This document shows, piece by piece, positions 10,777 to 21,880 of a DNA stretch of 64,000 nt (the first letter of the stretch is position 1; each line of letters starts with the position of its first letter). The notes beneath the pieces are model-generated. The model was not told the origin of the DNA, searched no databases, and worked only from the letters and a program-made list of their open reading frames with translations. The DNA lies in assembly GCA_019022495.1 (NCBI GenBank), contig JAFEKR010000002.1, forward strand, positions 992,001-1,056,000. The letters run 5' to 3'. The position numbers were made by a program, and so were the translations under genes. The stretch is from Epichloe hybrida (taxonomy: Eukaryota; Ascomycota; Sordariomycetes; Hypocreales; Clavicipitaceae).

Positions 10777-11577
10777 ACAATACAATACAATATAATACAA
10801 TATAATGTATTATATGATATTAAGGGTAGTATATATATCCTAAATATATTAGATTTTAAGGGTAATTTAAATATAGTATTCCTATTTTTATAAATCATTT
10901 AGAAATTTATTTAAAATTTTATAAAGTTTTAGCTTATTCAGTAAAGTAAGCTTATTATATATTTAGGGTAGCTAAATATTATATATTAGAATATAGGCTT
11001 ATACTTTAATTTTTTTCCTATATTATAAAAGTCTTTTCACTATTCTATTATTTTTTACAGATTTACTACTAACTTCTATACCTTTTTTAGCTTTTATTAT
11101 AATAATTACCCTAAAGAAATTATTTAATATTCTTAATTAATAAGATATTAAATCTAAAGAAAAATATACTAATATAAGTAAACTTTTTAAAAAATATAAT
11201 AAAATATTTTATCTTAAATAAAACTTTCCTAGGTTTAAAAGAATTTTTTTTTAGATTTATAATATACTTTTTTAACTTTATAGGTTTTTTAAATAAAAGA
11301 ATAAGTAAAAAGTCTATAAAAAAGTTTCTTAATACTTATCTTAATTAAAAATACTTATTTTAATTTAATAACTAGACTTTTTAATAGTTTATATAAATAT
11401 AATAAAAAGCTTTATAAAAGTCTTAGCTATATATATTTTATATAGTTTTATATAATTTTATATAATAAAATTAGCTTTTTTTAAATAAAAGAAAATAGTA
11501 TTTTAAATATAAAAAAAAATAATTTACTATATATTTATATATAAGATATAATTCTCTTATCATAAAGAATATGAATA
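10777..11577. other. hAT-1 internal AT-rich sequence
   Basis: After a short ACAAT array and a third copy of the ~300 bp subterminal unit, the sequence is very AT-rich with poly-A and poly-T runs. No transposase motif, exon or long frame was found. It separates the retroelement insertion from the right-end arrays of hAT-1. Confidence 0.5.
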
Positions 11578-11875
11578 AAAAAGTGAGTCTGAAAAGTGAG
11601 TCTTTATAACTATTAGTAATGTATTAATAGCTTTCTTACTTAAATATATAACCTTTACTTAAAGAGAGGGTTTTTAATAAAAGTGGGTCCATAAGTGGGT
11701 CTTTATAACTATTAGTAACTTATCAATAGCTTTCTTACTTAAATATATAATCTTTATTTAAAGAGAGGGTTTTTAATAAAAGTGAGTTTATAAGTGGGTT
11801 CTTATAACTATTAGTTACTTATCTATAGCTTTTATGCTTAGATATATAATTTTTACTTAAAAGGAATACTAGTTA
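11578..11875. repeat. ~100 bp tandem repeat, three copies, in hAT-1
   Basis: Three units share AAAAGTGRGTCnnnTAAGTGGGTCTTTATAACTATTAGTAA, a TATCAATAGCTTTCTTACTT block and TTAAAGAGAGGGTTTTTAATA. TTATAACTATTAGT recurs near 11604, 11704 and 11805. AAAGTGGGTCTTATGTGGGTC in hAT-4 (about 43735) looks like a single related unit. Confidence 0.7.
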
Positions 11876-11900
11876 ATACTAATAGCTATTAAATTTGTAA

Positions 11901-12060
11901 GCTATTACAAGCTATTACAAGCTATTACAAGCTATTACAAGCTATTACAAGCTATTACAAGCTATTATAAGCTATTATAAGCTATTATAAGCTATTATAA
12001 GCTATTATAAGCTATTATAAGGTATTATAAGCTATTATAGAGTATTATAAGCTATTAAAA
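11901..12060. repeat. 10 bp minisatellite GCTATTAYAA, 16 units in perfect register
   Basis: Sixteen decamers occupy exactly 160 bp. Units 1-6 read GCTATTACAA; units 7-12 read GCTATTATAA; the last four are slightly degenerate. The change from ACAA to ATAA is a CpA-to-TpA step, as expected from RIP. The same decamer forms arrays in hAT-4 (47625-47812) and hAT-5 (51454-51520). Confidence 0.9.
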
Positions 12061-12114
12061 GGTATTAAATAAACTATATATACCTTATAATAAAGGAATT
12101 TAACTTAAAACTAA

Positions 12115-12232
12115 AAAAAAAAAAAAAAAAATACAAAACAATACAAATAATACATGTATTATATTGTATTGTAAAATTTTAGATGTATTGTATTGTGTAA
12201 TGTATTGTATTGTATTGTATTGCAATGCTCTG
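12115..12232. repeat. Right-end GTATT arrays and terminus of hAT-1
   Basis: A poly-A run is followed by blocks of GTATT separated by TAAAATTTTAGATG and GTGTAAT, ending GCAATGCTCTG. The pentamer lies on the same strand as at the left end, so only the outer 9 bp are inverted. Confidence 0.8.
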
Positions 12233-14025
12233 ATAGTTATAAAAGTCCTAATATTACTTATAGTATAGCTTAATATCCTAAGAGGTATTTACCTAGTATT
12301 TTATATAAACCTTATTAAATATACTATAAAGAACCCTCTCCCTAGTTAAAAGCTCTAGGACTCTTATCTAGGACTAGAATAAGTCCTAGTAAAAGGTAAT
12401 AATAAACTTATTAAGGAATATTAGGTTAAGTAAATCCTAGTAGCTTAGAATGCCCTAGGCTAGGGTAAGAGATATAATATACTTATTAAGTAAGTAAGCT
12501 ATATATAGCTTATATAAAAACTATTAGAGAATATAGTATAGATATAAGCCCTTAATAAGTTTAAGGTAAAATAAGGAAATATATAATATAATAATAAACT
12601 AAGTTAATTTTAGAAAACTTATTTACCTATAAAGACTCCTATATATATCTAAGATACTAATATATTATAGTTTATTACTATTACTTAAAGGGAATAATTA
12701 TTCTCTAAGTCTTTATCTAAATTAATAGGAGAGTTTATATAGGTATATACTACCTTTATTTAAAGTTAGTGCTTTACTAATATAGCTATAGTATATTTAC
12801 CTAGTAATAGTTATAGTATAAAGAGTTATTTACTAGGGATATAACCTAGGTTTTAGATAGTATAAGTAAGGTTAGTATATAAAGTATATATAAGTAAAGG
12901 TATAACTAGAGTATAAGTAAGAGAATAGTAAGTAAGGATAGTAATTCTAGTAAGATAAGGAATATTATTTCTAGCTAAGGGTTAGCTAGCTCTAGGGTTT
13001 CTAGGGGTATATTTAAGAGGAAAACTAGCTAACTTTAACTTAAAGAGAAAATAAGTAAGCTACTAGTAATAATAAAAAGGGGAGTTATTACCTAACTTAG
13101 TAATTTAATAATAGTATTAGTTCTTACTATAATAATAAAGGATAAGCGCTTAGATAAGGGTAGTAAACTATTTATGCATTTCTTTATATATAGTATTTAG
13201 GCTACTAATAACCTATTAGTTTTATTAGAATAAAACGCTAGTAACTTATTATATAAACTATACTATACTATAACTAGCTAAAGGGCTAGTGCTAATAAAG
13301 GGGATAATATTAAGGCTAGTTATATTTATTATAAGAGTATCTATAGCTAAAGATACCCTAAGAGCTAAGTATATAGAAGCTAAGTTAAATTACGCCTAGC
13401 TAAGGAGAGCGTTTTAATAACTAATAAGATAGTGATATTTCTATAATAAAATAGGTATCTTTTTCTTTATAGTTATAGTCTTAGGGACTCTAAGCTTAAT
13501 AATATATATGCTTATAGTAATTTTAGCCTTAAGATCCTTAAGGGTATATTAAAGTTATAAATTAGTAAATAAAAGCCTAGTATACTATATATAAGTAATA
13601 TAATACTACTAATAAGAAGGGTATAACTCCTTACTTTAGGGTAAATAATAGTTTAAGATACTAGTAGTAAGAGCTTATTTAATATAAGGACTATAAGAAT
13701 ACTAGACTAATTTAGGTATAGTATACTATTTATTATTAGAGTTTCCCTTTATAAGGTACTTACTAATAAAATAGGATATTAGTATAATAGGAGTAGCTAC
13801 TCCTATAGCTACTAGAGCTATAAGAGTAAGGGTATTAGTTTAGTATTAAGGCATTTTAGTAAAGGAAATAATTATTTAGAAGTAAAGGACTAATAGGATA
13901 ATAAGGAAAGCATAATAGAATTATAATAATAAAGGGATAGTATTATATAAAGAGAAAAGTAAGATAAGTATAAGCTAAAGTAAGATATTTATAGTAAAAG
14001 TTATACTTATATTAGGTATACTATA

Positions 14026-14157
14026 AATAGGTAAGGGTAGGGCAATTATTTATAATAAATAACCTATTAGTAAGGCAAATATATCACGTGTAATAGGTAA
14101 GGGTAGGGTAATTATTTATAATAAATAACCTATTAGCAAGGCAAACATATTACACGC
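14026..14157. repeat. 66 bp direct duplication in the Gyp1-b 3' region
   Basis: Two adjacent 66 bp units, 14026-14091 and 14092-14157, each start AATAGGTAAGGGTAGGG and contain ATTTATAATAAATAACC. The inverted arm near 14630-14695 has only one unit, so the duplication arose after the two Gyp1 copies separated or was lost in one of them. Confidence 0.85.
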
Positions 14158-14362
14158 ACCACAAAATAATAGCTAGAAGTAAGGGGGGGTTACTATAATA
14201 AATAATAAGGTAATAAGGCAAGTGCCTATTAGATGCTTTATAGATAGCTATTAGTAAGGATAGTTTTTATTATAATAACTAAGGGTATATATAATATAAG
14301 TATTATGCATATTGCTAGGGGTTAATGTAAAGGGGAGTTTATTAATAATAGGTAAGTAAGGG

Positions 14363-14580
14363 CATATATAAGGGCTTAGGCTTTGCCTAAGTATTATTTA
14401 TATAGTAGTTAGAGAGAGGAGTAGTAAAAGTAGTTAGGGTAAGGAAAGGAGGCTTATATAAGTAGCTAAGGGGGTATAAGGGGTACCACTAGAGATAGCC
14501 TCTTACCCTTCCTCCTTTCTCCTTAAGTCTCTTAGTACTATATCGACGCTCTATTGCAGTCGCCTAGGGGCTAGTCTATA
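14363..14580 (+). repeat. Truncated Gyp1 LTR
   Basis: Starts TATAAGGGCTTAGGC (TGTAAGGG in the 5' LTR) and follows that LTR for about 218 bp to GGGGCTAGTCTATAACAA, where it breaks and the inverted Gyp1-c tail begins. The last 50 bp keep CpG sites (ATCGACGC, AGTCGCC) that are mutated in the other copies. Confidence 0.8.
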
Positions 14581-15745
14581 ACAAACCCCCCCCTTACTTC
14601 TAAGTATTATTTTATAGTATATGTAATATATTTGCCTTACTAATAGGTTATTTATTATAAATAATTACCTTACCCTTACCTATTTATAGTTTACCTAATA
14701 TAAGTATAACTTTTACTATAAATATCTTACTTATACTTATACTTATCTTACTTTTCACTTTATATAATACTATCTCTCTATTATTATAATCCTATTATGC
14801 CTTTCCCTTTATTTTATTAGTTCTTTTCTCCTAAATAATTATTTTCTTTACTAAAATACCTTAATACTAAACTAATACCCTTACTCCTATAGCTTTAGTA
14901 ACTACTTCTATAGTTACTTTTACTATACTAATATCATATTTTATTAGTAAGTACCTTATAAAGAGAAACTCTAATAATAAATAGTATACTATACCTAAAT
15001 TAGTCTAGTATTCTTATAGTCCTTATATTAAATAAGCTCTTATTACTAGTATCTTAAACTATTATTTAACTTAAAGTAAGAAGTTATATTTTTCTTATTA
15101 GTAATATTATATTACTTATATATAGTATACTAGGCTTTTATTTACTAACCTATAACTCTAATATACCCTTAAGGATCTTAAGGCTAAAATTACTATAAGT
15201 ATATATATTATTAAGCTTAAAGTCCTTAAGACTATAACTATAAAGAAAAAAATACCTATTTTATCTTAGAGAAATTACTATCTTATTATTTACTAAAACG
15301 CCCTCCTTAACTAGGTATAATTTAACCTAGCTTCTATTTACTTAGCTCTTAAGGTATCCCTTACTATAAATACTCCTATAATAAATATAACTAGCCTTAA
15401 TGTTATCCCCTTTATTAGCACTAGCCCTTTAGCTAGTTATAGAATAGTATAGTTTATATAATAAGTTACTAGTGTTTTATTCTAATAAAACTAATAGGTT
15501 ATTAGTAGCCTAAATACTATATATAAAGAAATATATAAATAGTCTATTACCTTTATTTAAGTGCTTACCCCTTATTACTATAGTAAGAACTAATACTATT
15601 ATTAAATTACTAAGTTAGGTAATAACTCCCCTTCCTATTATTACTAGTAGCTTACTTATTTCCCCTTTAAGTTAAGGTTAATAGGTTTTTCTTTTAAATA
15701 TACCCCTAAAAACCCTAGAGCTAGCTAGCCCTTAGCTAGAAATAA
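14581..15745 (-). mobile_element. Gyp1-c, inverted 3' tail
   Basis: The reverse complement of the 3' region of Gyp1, running from a G-run (CCCCCCCC at 14584) to the point where Cop1-a inserted. The 5 bp AATAA at 15741-15745 is the likely left copy of the Cop1-a target duplication; the right copy was not found. The rest of this element may be Gyp1-d, beyond 52077. Confidence 0.7.
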
Positions 15746-16513
15746 TATTGAAATGTAGGGAGCTAGTTGCCGGCTGGCAACAGCTGTACAGGTGTAGCTC
15801 TACGGTTAGGGACTAGTAGAACCACCACGTTAAATTTATTTAACGTAACGTAACGGAAGGTTTCGGCAGTTATTAACTAATAGAATTTAATCTAGATAAC
15901 TTTTACAATATCTTATATACCAATAGAATTGATTTTAGTGACGTTATACAGGCAATGCAGCTGTTAGATTAAGAGGCCTAGCTATCTAGCTAGATTAAAA
16001 AGATTTTCTTTCTCTTATATACTCACTAACTATATTAGTAAATCTAGACTACTAAAGAGATCTTACAGGCCACTTTTTATTTTCCGCAAAATTCATTTAT
16101 ATGTAAAATCTAAAAAATTAACTTACCACTATATAAACTAGCAACCTATATGCACTAAATTTTAGTCTAAAAAATATTCTTATATAAAATAAAAGCCCTA
16201 TCTTCTAGCTTTAATTTGCTATATGTAAGACTTTTATATAACCTCTAGTTAAAGAGAAAATCGCTGTTAAAGATAGCTATAGGGTAACCTACTTACGTCA
16301 CTCTAGCTTACTTAATTACTAGTGGTGCTGCGGTTATAGCTATGCTTGCAGCCACAACGTAATTAAATAATTCACAATTAATTTAGATTAGTCATTTACA
16401 CGGTTAGTCATAGCTATTAATAGCTACAGTGCAGCCATTAGGCTTACAATGCAAGCTAGTAATTAAAAGGTCCTTTAACTAGAAAGGGCTAAAAATAGGT
16501 CTTATTTTTAACA
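15746..16513 (-). repeat. Cop1-a 3' LTR (768 bp)
   Basis: Plus-strand ends are TATTGAAATGTAGGG and TTATTTTTAACA, so in element sense the LTR starts TGTTAAAAATAAG. It is the shortest of the Cop1 LTRs, with only one copy of the U3 unit CTATTAATAGCTAC (near 16409-16424). The same LTR occurs at 25733, 28767 and 35116. Confidence 0.9.
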
Positions 16514-16519
16514 CCCTCT
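15746..16519 (-). mobile_element. Cop1-a, 3' LTR end (continues at 24404)
   Basis: This contains the 3' LTR of a minus-strand Ty1/copia element (15746-16513) plus the first bases of its polypurine tract side (CCCTCT). Gyp2 is inserted exactly here: CCTCT at 16515-16519 is repeated at 24404-24408, where Cop1-a resumes. Confidence 0.85.
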
Positions 16520-16789
16520 TGTCATGGCTTGCACTAAAAGGTTAAGAACGAAGTGATGGCTAAGACTATCGCAGTCGCTGCTAGATAGATGCTAGCTAGG
16601 GGCAGGTGCGTAAAGGTTTTAATCTCTAACCTAGCACTAATAATATACGTAGTCTTTAATAAATACCTTACTCTATAAGCACATGGCTATCTTATAGCTA
16701 GCTAGCCTCTTTATTATTTATATAGCCTAAAGGTTCTTTAAAGACCTGCTTTAATAAACATTCTATCTTTAACCTCTGCGCTCCTAATA
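16520..16789 (-). repeat. Gyp2 3' LTR (270 bp)
   Basis: Plus-strand start TGTCATGGCTTGCAC, end GCGCTCCTAATA. It is equal in length to the right LTR; differences are mostly transitions. In the first 90 bp this copy keeps more GC (GTGATGGC, ATCGCAGTCGCTG), while in the last 60 bp the right LTR is the better preserved one. Confidence 0.85.
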
Positions 16790-17489
16790 TAATACCCCCC
16801 TTATATATAATTAACCTTAATTATAAAATAAGCTACTTGCTTAGGGCGTGGTTATTATATTAGAGCTTTATAAGGAAAAATAAGATAGGGCACCTTATAT
16901 CTAGACGCGTAAGTAAATAAAAAGAAATAATAATAATAATACTACTAATTAAAAATAACCCCTTATTATAGTTAGTAATGTTCTAATAGTAGCTTACATA
17001 TGGCTTTACTATAGCGAAATAAATGTTATTACCTATTACGTAGCTAGAAAAAACAATATAAATAACCCGTGTTAATTTTTATAATTAGTTAAATAAATAA
17101 GGTACCTAATGCTAGGGTTTTAAATAGTCTAACTAGAGGGCTTATATTATAGTCACTATAAGCTCGTAGCTATTAGGCATATGTGCGTTTGGCAGTGCTA
17201 ATAGTTATTGTTATGATTTGTGAATTACCTATACGCAGTGCGTTAGATTACTTAAGGGGTCTAGGGTTAATATAAAAGAGACTAATTTTTCCCCTCTTTT
17301 ACACTTTTCCTTTCTTTTATAACATCCCTTAACCTTATAAGTTACCCTTACTAGCTAAGTAATAGCTCTCTTATTACTATTACTTAGTAATTACTAACCT
17401 CTTTTAGTCCCTAATTATTATTATTATCTATCCTTATTTATCTTAGTTTCTTGCCCTTATCTAGCTTATAAGTTTATACTTTTATTAGC

Positions 17490-18540
17490 ATGACTTCCCT
17501 GTCTAGTCTATTATAGCTAACTTATAGCTAGTTTACTATGTCTAAGTCTTATGCCTAAACTTTGCCTTTATTAATGCCTTAAGAAAATCTATTAACTAAG
17601 AAATCTCCTATAAAGTCTCCCTAAAAGTAAACTTCTTCTAAAATCTTATTATAAGTTTATTATATCCTTATAGTGTCTCTATTACTAACTTACTACTAGT
17701 AAAATAACTTTAAAAAAGATTCTATATATACGCTATTATTAGTAAGTAGTAATATAAAATATCCTCCTAAAAAACAGTACCTATAAGATTTTAGGATACC
17801 TTATTAATAAAAAAACCTTCCTAGCTAAATATAATAAGTCTTTAAGTATAATATCTTTACTTACTTACTACTTCTTTATAGCTAATATTTAATAGGCTAT
17901 TTAATAAAATATGCTTATTACTTCTAAAACAATAAAAACTATATTATAGTATGTCTTTCTTAACTAAAATCTGCCTAGTTATTGCTAATACACTGCTAGA
18001 CTCTAGCTTAAATTACGTAGCTTTATAATAGGCTATTTAAACTTATTAAAGCTACTCCTAAAGGTAGCTACTACTATTAAAATAAAGTAAGTATAATCCT
18101 ATTTCCTAGATACTAGATTACTACTAACTTACTACTAGCCTATTATAAAAACAAAGAAAAAGCTATAAAATACTATCCTAGTTTATAAAAATTCTAATAA
18201 GCGTAGTTACGTTTACTACGCTTAAATGTCTGCTAATGCTACCTATAAGGTAAAATATAATAAACACACTATAATAGCGTTGCTAAGTAATACTATAAAT
18301 CTAGAGACTTAGATTAATATTATAAACTACCTTTACTTTATAGCCTAGAATATCCTAAAGGTAAGCTTTCTTAATATACATAGCTAATACTTAACTAACT
18401 TACTAGTAGTTTACACTAAATACTATTAATTTACCTAAACACATTAGTCCTATTAAGCTCCCTAGTGCACTTTAGGTCTATATATATAGAGAGGGGGATT
18501 CTAATAATAAAGATACTCCTAAGGCCTCTTCCTCTATAGC
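17490..18540 (+). pseudogene. Possible antisense reading frame in the Gyp2 3' region
   Basis: On the strand opposite to pol, an ATG at 17490 opens a frame that holds for about 340 codons with only TAA/TAG interruptions, which read plausibly as former Gln codons. The conceptual product starts with a Ser/Thr/Pro/Gln/Lys-rich stretch followed by Tyr/Lys/Gln-rich sequence. The upstream 200 bp (17280-17480) are pyrimidine-rich, as in fungal promoters. I do not recognise the protein. Because TGA is rare throughout this TA-rich window, the open frame is weaker evidence than usual. It could be an accessory gene of the element or chance. Confidence 0.35.
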
Positions 18541-18779
18541 TCCTATAGCTGCTAATAATAATAAGGGACTAGTAGTCTTAAGGGCTAACTTTATTATAAA
18601 GGGATAGGTGCTTAGTAACTACGTAATAGATTATTTAAGTTATCTAAGTAAATTAACTTTATTTTCTAATATCTTTAGTGTATTAAGTTATAAAAAGTAA
18701 TTACCTTATATTAACTTTACTACTTAGCTATTACTTATAGTTATTAATAATTTCTCTAGTAATAAAATCCCTTTTTAAT

Positions 18780-18890
18780 ACCTAAGAATTCTCTAAAGTA
18801 TTGTAACCCTTCCATTTAACTAGATATTTATAATGACTTCTATTATAGTAATGTAAAATAATTCTCTTAACTTTAAACTCTTATTTATTA
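18780..18890 (-). pseudogene. Gyp2 chromodomain
   Basis: Read on the minus strand, this gives K-V-K-R-I-I then Y-L-V-K-W-K-G-Y-N-T-L-E-N, an almost unmutated chromodomain core with the aromatic and W-K-G-Y residues that bind methylated histone H3 tails. It follows the integrase, the usual place in chromoviruses. This short block is notably better preserved than the pol sequence around it. Confidence 0.8.
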
Positions 18891-19429
18891 TCTTTAATAG
18901 TATCTTATAGTAAGGACATATCTTTTATATCTATTAGGTCCCCTTTAAAAGGTTTAAGACTAGTAATATTAAATATATTATGTAATTAAGTCCTAGGTGG
19001 TAATTTTAATTAATATACTAATCTATAACTTCTAATTACCTTTTTAATCTTATAGGGGCCTAGATACTTTATAGCTAGCTTCTTACTAAGGCGTCTTAGG
19101 TTAATGTTTTTTATTAATAATAAAATATAGTTACTAACTTTAAACCTTATTAGAGTTCTCTTCTAGTTATAATATTTTTTATACTAAGTCTATAAGTTAC
19201 TTAAAAGCTACTTAATTATAGTATGCTTCTCTTTTAGTGCTAAAATCTTACTTTTAGCTTAATTATTTACTAAAGGGATATTTACTACTACTTACTGCAG
19301 ACCTCTAGGATTATAACCTTATAACGCCTCCGCTAGTGTGTAGCTATGCGTTAAGTAATTGCTTATGTTATACGCAAATTACGCTATTAATAGGTTATTC
19401 GCCTAATTAGTCTATTTAGCATAAGTAAA

Positions 19430-20000
19430 AGCCCTTAAATAATGTTCTAAGACCTAGTTTAAACATTTTATCTAACTATTTATCTAGGGGTAAAAAGCGG
19501 TGCTAAGTAGTTACTTTATTATAAGAAGATAGTAAAAAGTTATCTAGAAACCACTAGTAAATGTAAAACCTTAGTCTATTATAATACCTTCTAGGGCTTT
19601 ATAGTCTCTAAAAATATATTCTAAGAATATAGTTACTAGCCTATTGCTAGTTAGTTATGTTAATATAGGGATATAAATACTGTATTTTGTAAAATAGTTA
19701 ATAATAACTAAAATTACGTTATAGGTTTAATTTAAATCTTTTACTAGTGGAAGTCTAGTAATAAAATCCATTAATAATTCTTAAAAAGGGCGATTAGGCA
19801 CTAGTAATGTAGCTAGCTTACTATATGGTTTATAATGCCTTAGTTTTAAAGTCTAATAATTTACATAAGTGCTAATATATACCTTTATATCTTTCTTTAT
19901 TATTAGCTAATAATATTAGTTTATAATCTAATAAAGAGTTTTACTTACTCCTTAGTGCCTAGTAGTAGGGTTATTATAAGTTAGTAATAAAATTTCTTTC
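19430..20000 (-). pseudogene. Gyp2 integrase: zinc-binding and catalytic core remnant
   Basis: In element sense, an H-x-G-V-S-K-T-L start of the H2C2 zinc-binding module lies near 19900-19990, followed by the core: D-F-I-T-R-L-P, Y-N-V-I-L-V-I-I, T-K-Y-S-I-Y-I-P and a D-x-G-x-T-F-T-S block near 19565-19590. These are the expected landmarks of Ty3 integrases. Trp, Gln and Cys positions are often stops or Tyr. The enzyme would have joined element DNA to the target with a 5 bp stagger, consistent with the CCTCT duplication. Confidence 0.7.
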
Positions 20001-20689
20001 CTTATACCTAGAGAAATAAAAACATAATTCTTAAATATTAATAGCTTAGAGAGTCTAATTAACTATATCTAGGATATAGCTAAATCGCTGCTTTTAAGTA
20101 ACTTTAATTAACCTATAGTAAAGTCATTACCTTACTATGCTTTATATAATAAGACTTAAATTAGGGGTTTTAATTCTAAGCTCTTTTCTAAAAAGTTAGA
20201 GTTAAACTTAGAAAAGGTTCTCTAAATAGATTAGATCCTAGCTATAATATCTCTATAAGTAATTAGTTTAATAAATGCTTCTAGTCTTATAAGGACATAG
20301 ATAAGTAACGTTTTTAAGGGGCGCCCTTGCCGCTTGCTAGTAATAACCTATGCTAGTCTATCCCTATTAGCAATAGCTAGTCTAATAGGAAAATTAAAAT
20401 AATTAAGTAATAAATAATGTATATACTAGGTACTAATAGTATTACTATAGCTAGCTTATTGCTTATTAACTAAAGTATAAAAAGTATTAAATAACCTTAC
20501 TAATATAACTCTTCTAAGATTGTCTAGATTATTAGGTTCTTTAGGAATATAGTTAAGTTACGATTTTTTAAAACCCTAGATATTAGTAGTATTATCATAG
20601 CGTTATTATAACTAACTATTAGTTACATTAAGTGACGTTTTTGTGGAGCTTATAGCATTAATAATATTGCTATAGTGTTCCTATCTCTT

Positions 20690-21880
20690 AGTATTCATAA
20701 ATTTAGATAAAAAGGTAGGAAGTTATATAGTTACTGCTTTTTCTTTCCTTATCTTACTTATAAAATCTAGTCTTCTTAAAAGTGAGTTAGTAGGATTTAA
20801 TTTCCCTATATAATACACAATCTTAAAGTTAAAAGGATAAAGCTTATTAAGTGTAGTTACCTACCTGCTAGTAAGCTTAGGCTTTATAGCGAGGTACTTA
20901 TAGTTTAAATAATCTATAATGACTTTAATTATATAAGCTAAATAAGCGAGATAGTGTCTCTATATGCAAAAAGCCTCTTAGATAGCTAATAATTTGCTAT
21001 TAGGTGTTAAATATTATAATTTAGTATTGGTTATCTTTCTTAACATAAACATAACTAGGTGCTAGTAACCTAGCACTAATATCATAAGTATAGCCCTAAT
21101 CGCATGTCTAAATATATCTGTCTCCACTCTAAGATACGCAAGTAGGTTAAAATGCACTAAAATTAGCGCTTCCTAAAATCTTTATTAAAGCTCTCTAAAC
21201 GCTACTATCTTATAGGGTTCTAGTTTAAACATCGCTAGTTAATTCCCTCTAAGGCAATCTATTAATAGAATAATAACTTTACTATACTATTTAATAAAAT
21301 GGCGGTAAAATCTAGTAAAACTAAGAAATAACTAAATATTAAAAACACTATGTAGTGTTAACTAGGTTATAATTACTTTAACTCTTACTAGGTCTATTAT
21401 AATACCTTTCTCTAATATCTTAAAGCCTAAAAATTTAACTTCCTTAACTAAAAATTAACACTTCTTAAGGTTAATAAAAAGACTTACCTCTCTAAACCTA
21501 TGTAAAACTTATTTAACATGCTCTATATAATCTTTAACTTTACTACTATATATTAGCGTATTATCTAGATAGATAATATAGGTCTTATTAACAAGTCCTT
21601 TAAGAGCATTATTAATATACTCCTAAAAAGTTACTAGTGTATTAACTAGTCTAAATAGCATTACTAGATATTTAAAGTAGCTATATTAATAATAGAACGC
21701 TGTTTTTTACTTATTACCTAAGTAGATACATAGCTAGTAGTATATATCTTTTAAATCTAGGACTATAAAAATAACTACGCTTACTAATTAATTAAGAATT
21801 TCGGCGATAAGGGGCAAAGGGGCCTTATTCTTAATTGTGATCTTGTTTAGGCCCCTATAATTCACATAAAGCCTTAATTT
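20690..21880 (-). pseudogene. Gyp2 reverse transcriptase and RNase H remnant
   Basis: The active-site block at about 21555-21580 reads I-Y-L-D-N-T-L-I-Y-S, the gypsy YLDD motif with its second Asp changed to Asn. Following blocks (F-I-N-L-K-K-C, K-F-L-G-F, and V-x-x-F-L-S-F-T-R-F-Y-R-H-F-I) are in the right order. RNase H begins near 21130 with V-E-T-D, and a D-Y-L-N-Y-K-Y-L block lies near 20900. A single frame is kept for hundreds of codons with RIP-type stops. Confidence 0.8.

Larger units (their letters stand above)
7387..12232. mobile_element. hAT-1, non-autonomous hAT-type element (Cop2-a inside)
   Basis: The ends are CAGAGCATT at 7387 and AATGCTCTG at 12232, a 9 bp terminal inverted repeat like that of hAT-4. 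Both ends carry arrays of the pentamer GTATT on the same strand. Without the Cop2-a insertion the element is about 2.3 kb, and I see no transposase domain in it, so it would depend on a transposase supplied in trans. The flanking 8-mers differ (ACTATGAA on the left, ATAGTTAT on the right) and belong to different positions in Gyp1, so this copy is probably a recombinant of two insertions. Confidence 0.7.
12233..14580 (+). mobile_element. Gyp1-b, 3' part of a Gyp1 element
   Basis: From 12233 the sequence duplicates Gyp1-a from about 5593 onwards (end of integrase, chromodomain near 12405-12500, 3' region) and continues past the point where Gyp1-a is cut, reaching an LTR fragment at 14363. It shows what the missing 3' end of Gyp1-a looked like. 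The coding part is as decayed as in Gyp1-a. Confidence 0.8.
12961..15745. repeat. 1.2 kb inverted repeat (palindrome)
   Basis: Arm 1 (about 12961-14195) and arm 2 (about 14581-15745) are the 3' regions of Gyp1-b and Gyp1-c in opposite orientation, separated by about 385 bp that include an LTR fragment. Landmarks include AATATTATTTCTAGCTA (12961) against its complement at 15749, and AGAAGTAAGGGGGGGTT (14174) against AACCCCCCCCTTACTTCT (14582). The arms are diverged by transitions, so any hairpin would be imperfect. Confidence 0.8.

Noticed and set aside
11901..12060. Telomeric or centromeric satellite
   Set aside because: The decamer GCTATTAYAA is confined to hAT interiors and is not a known telomere repeat.
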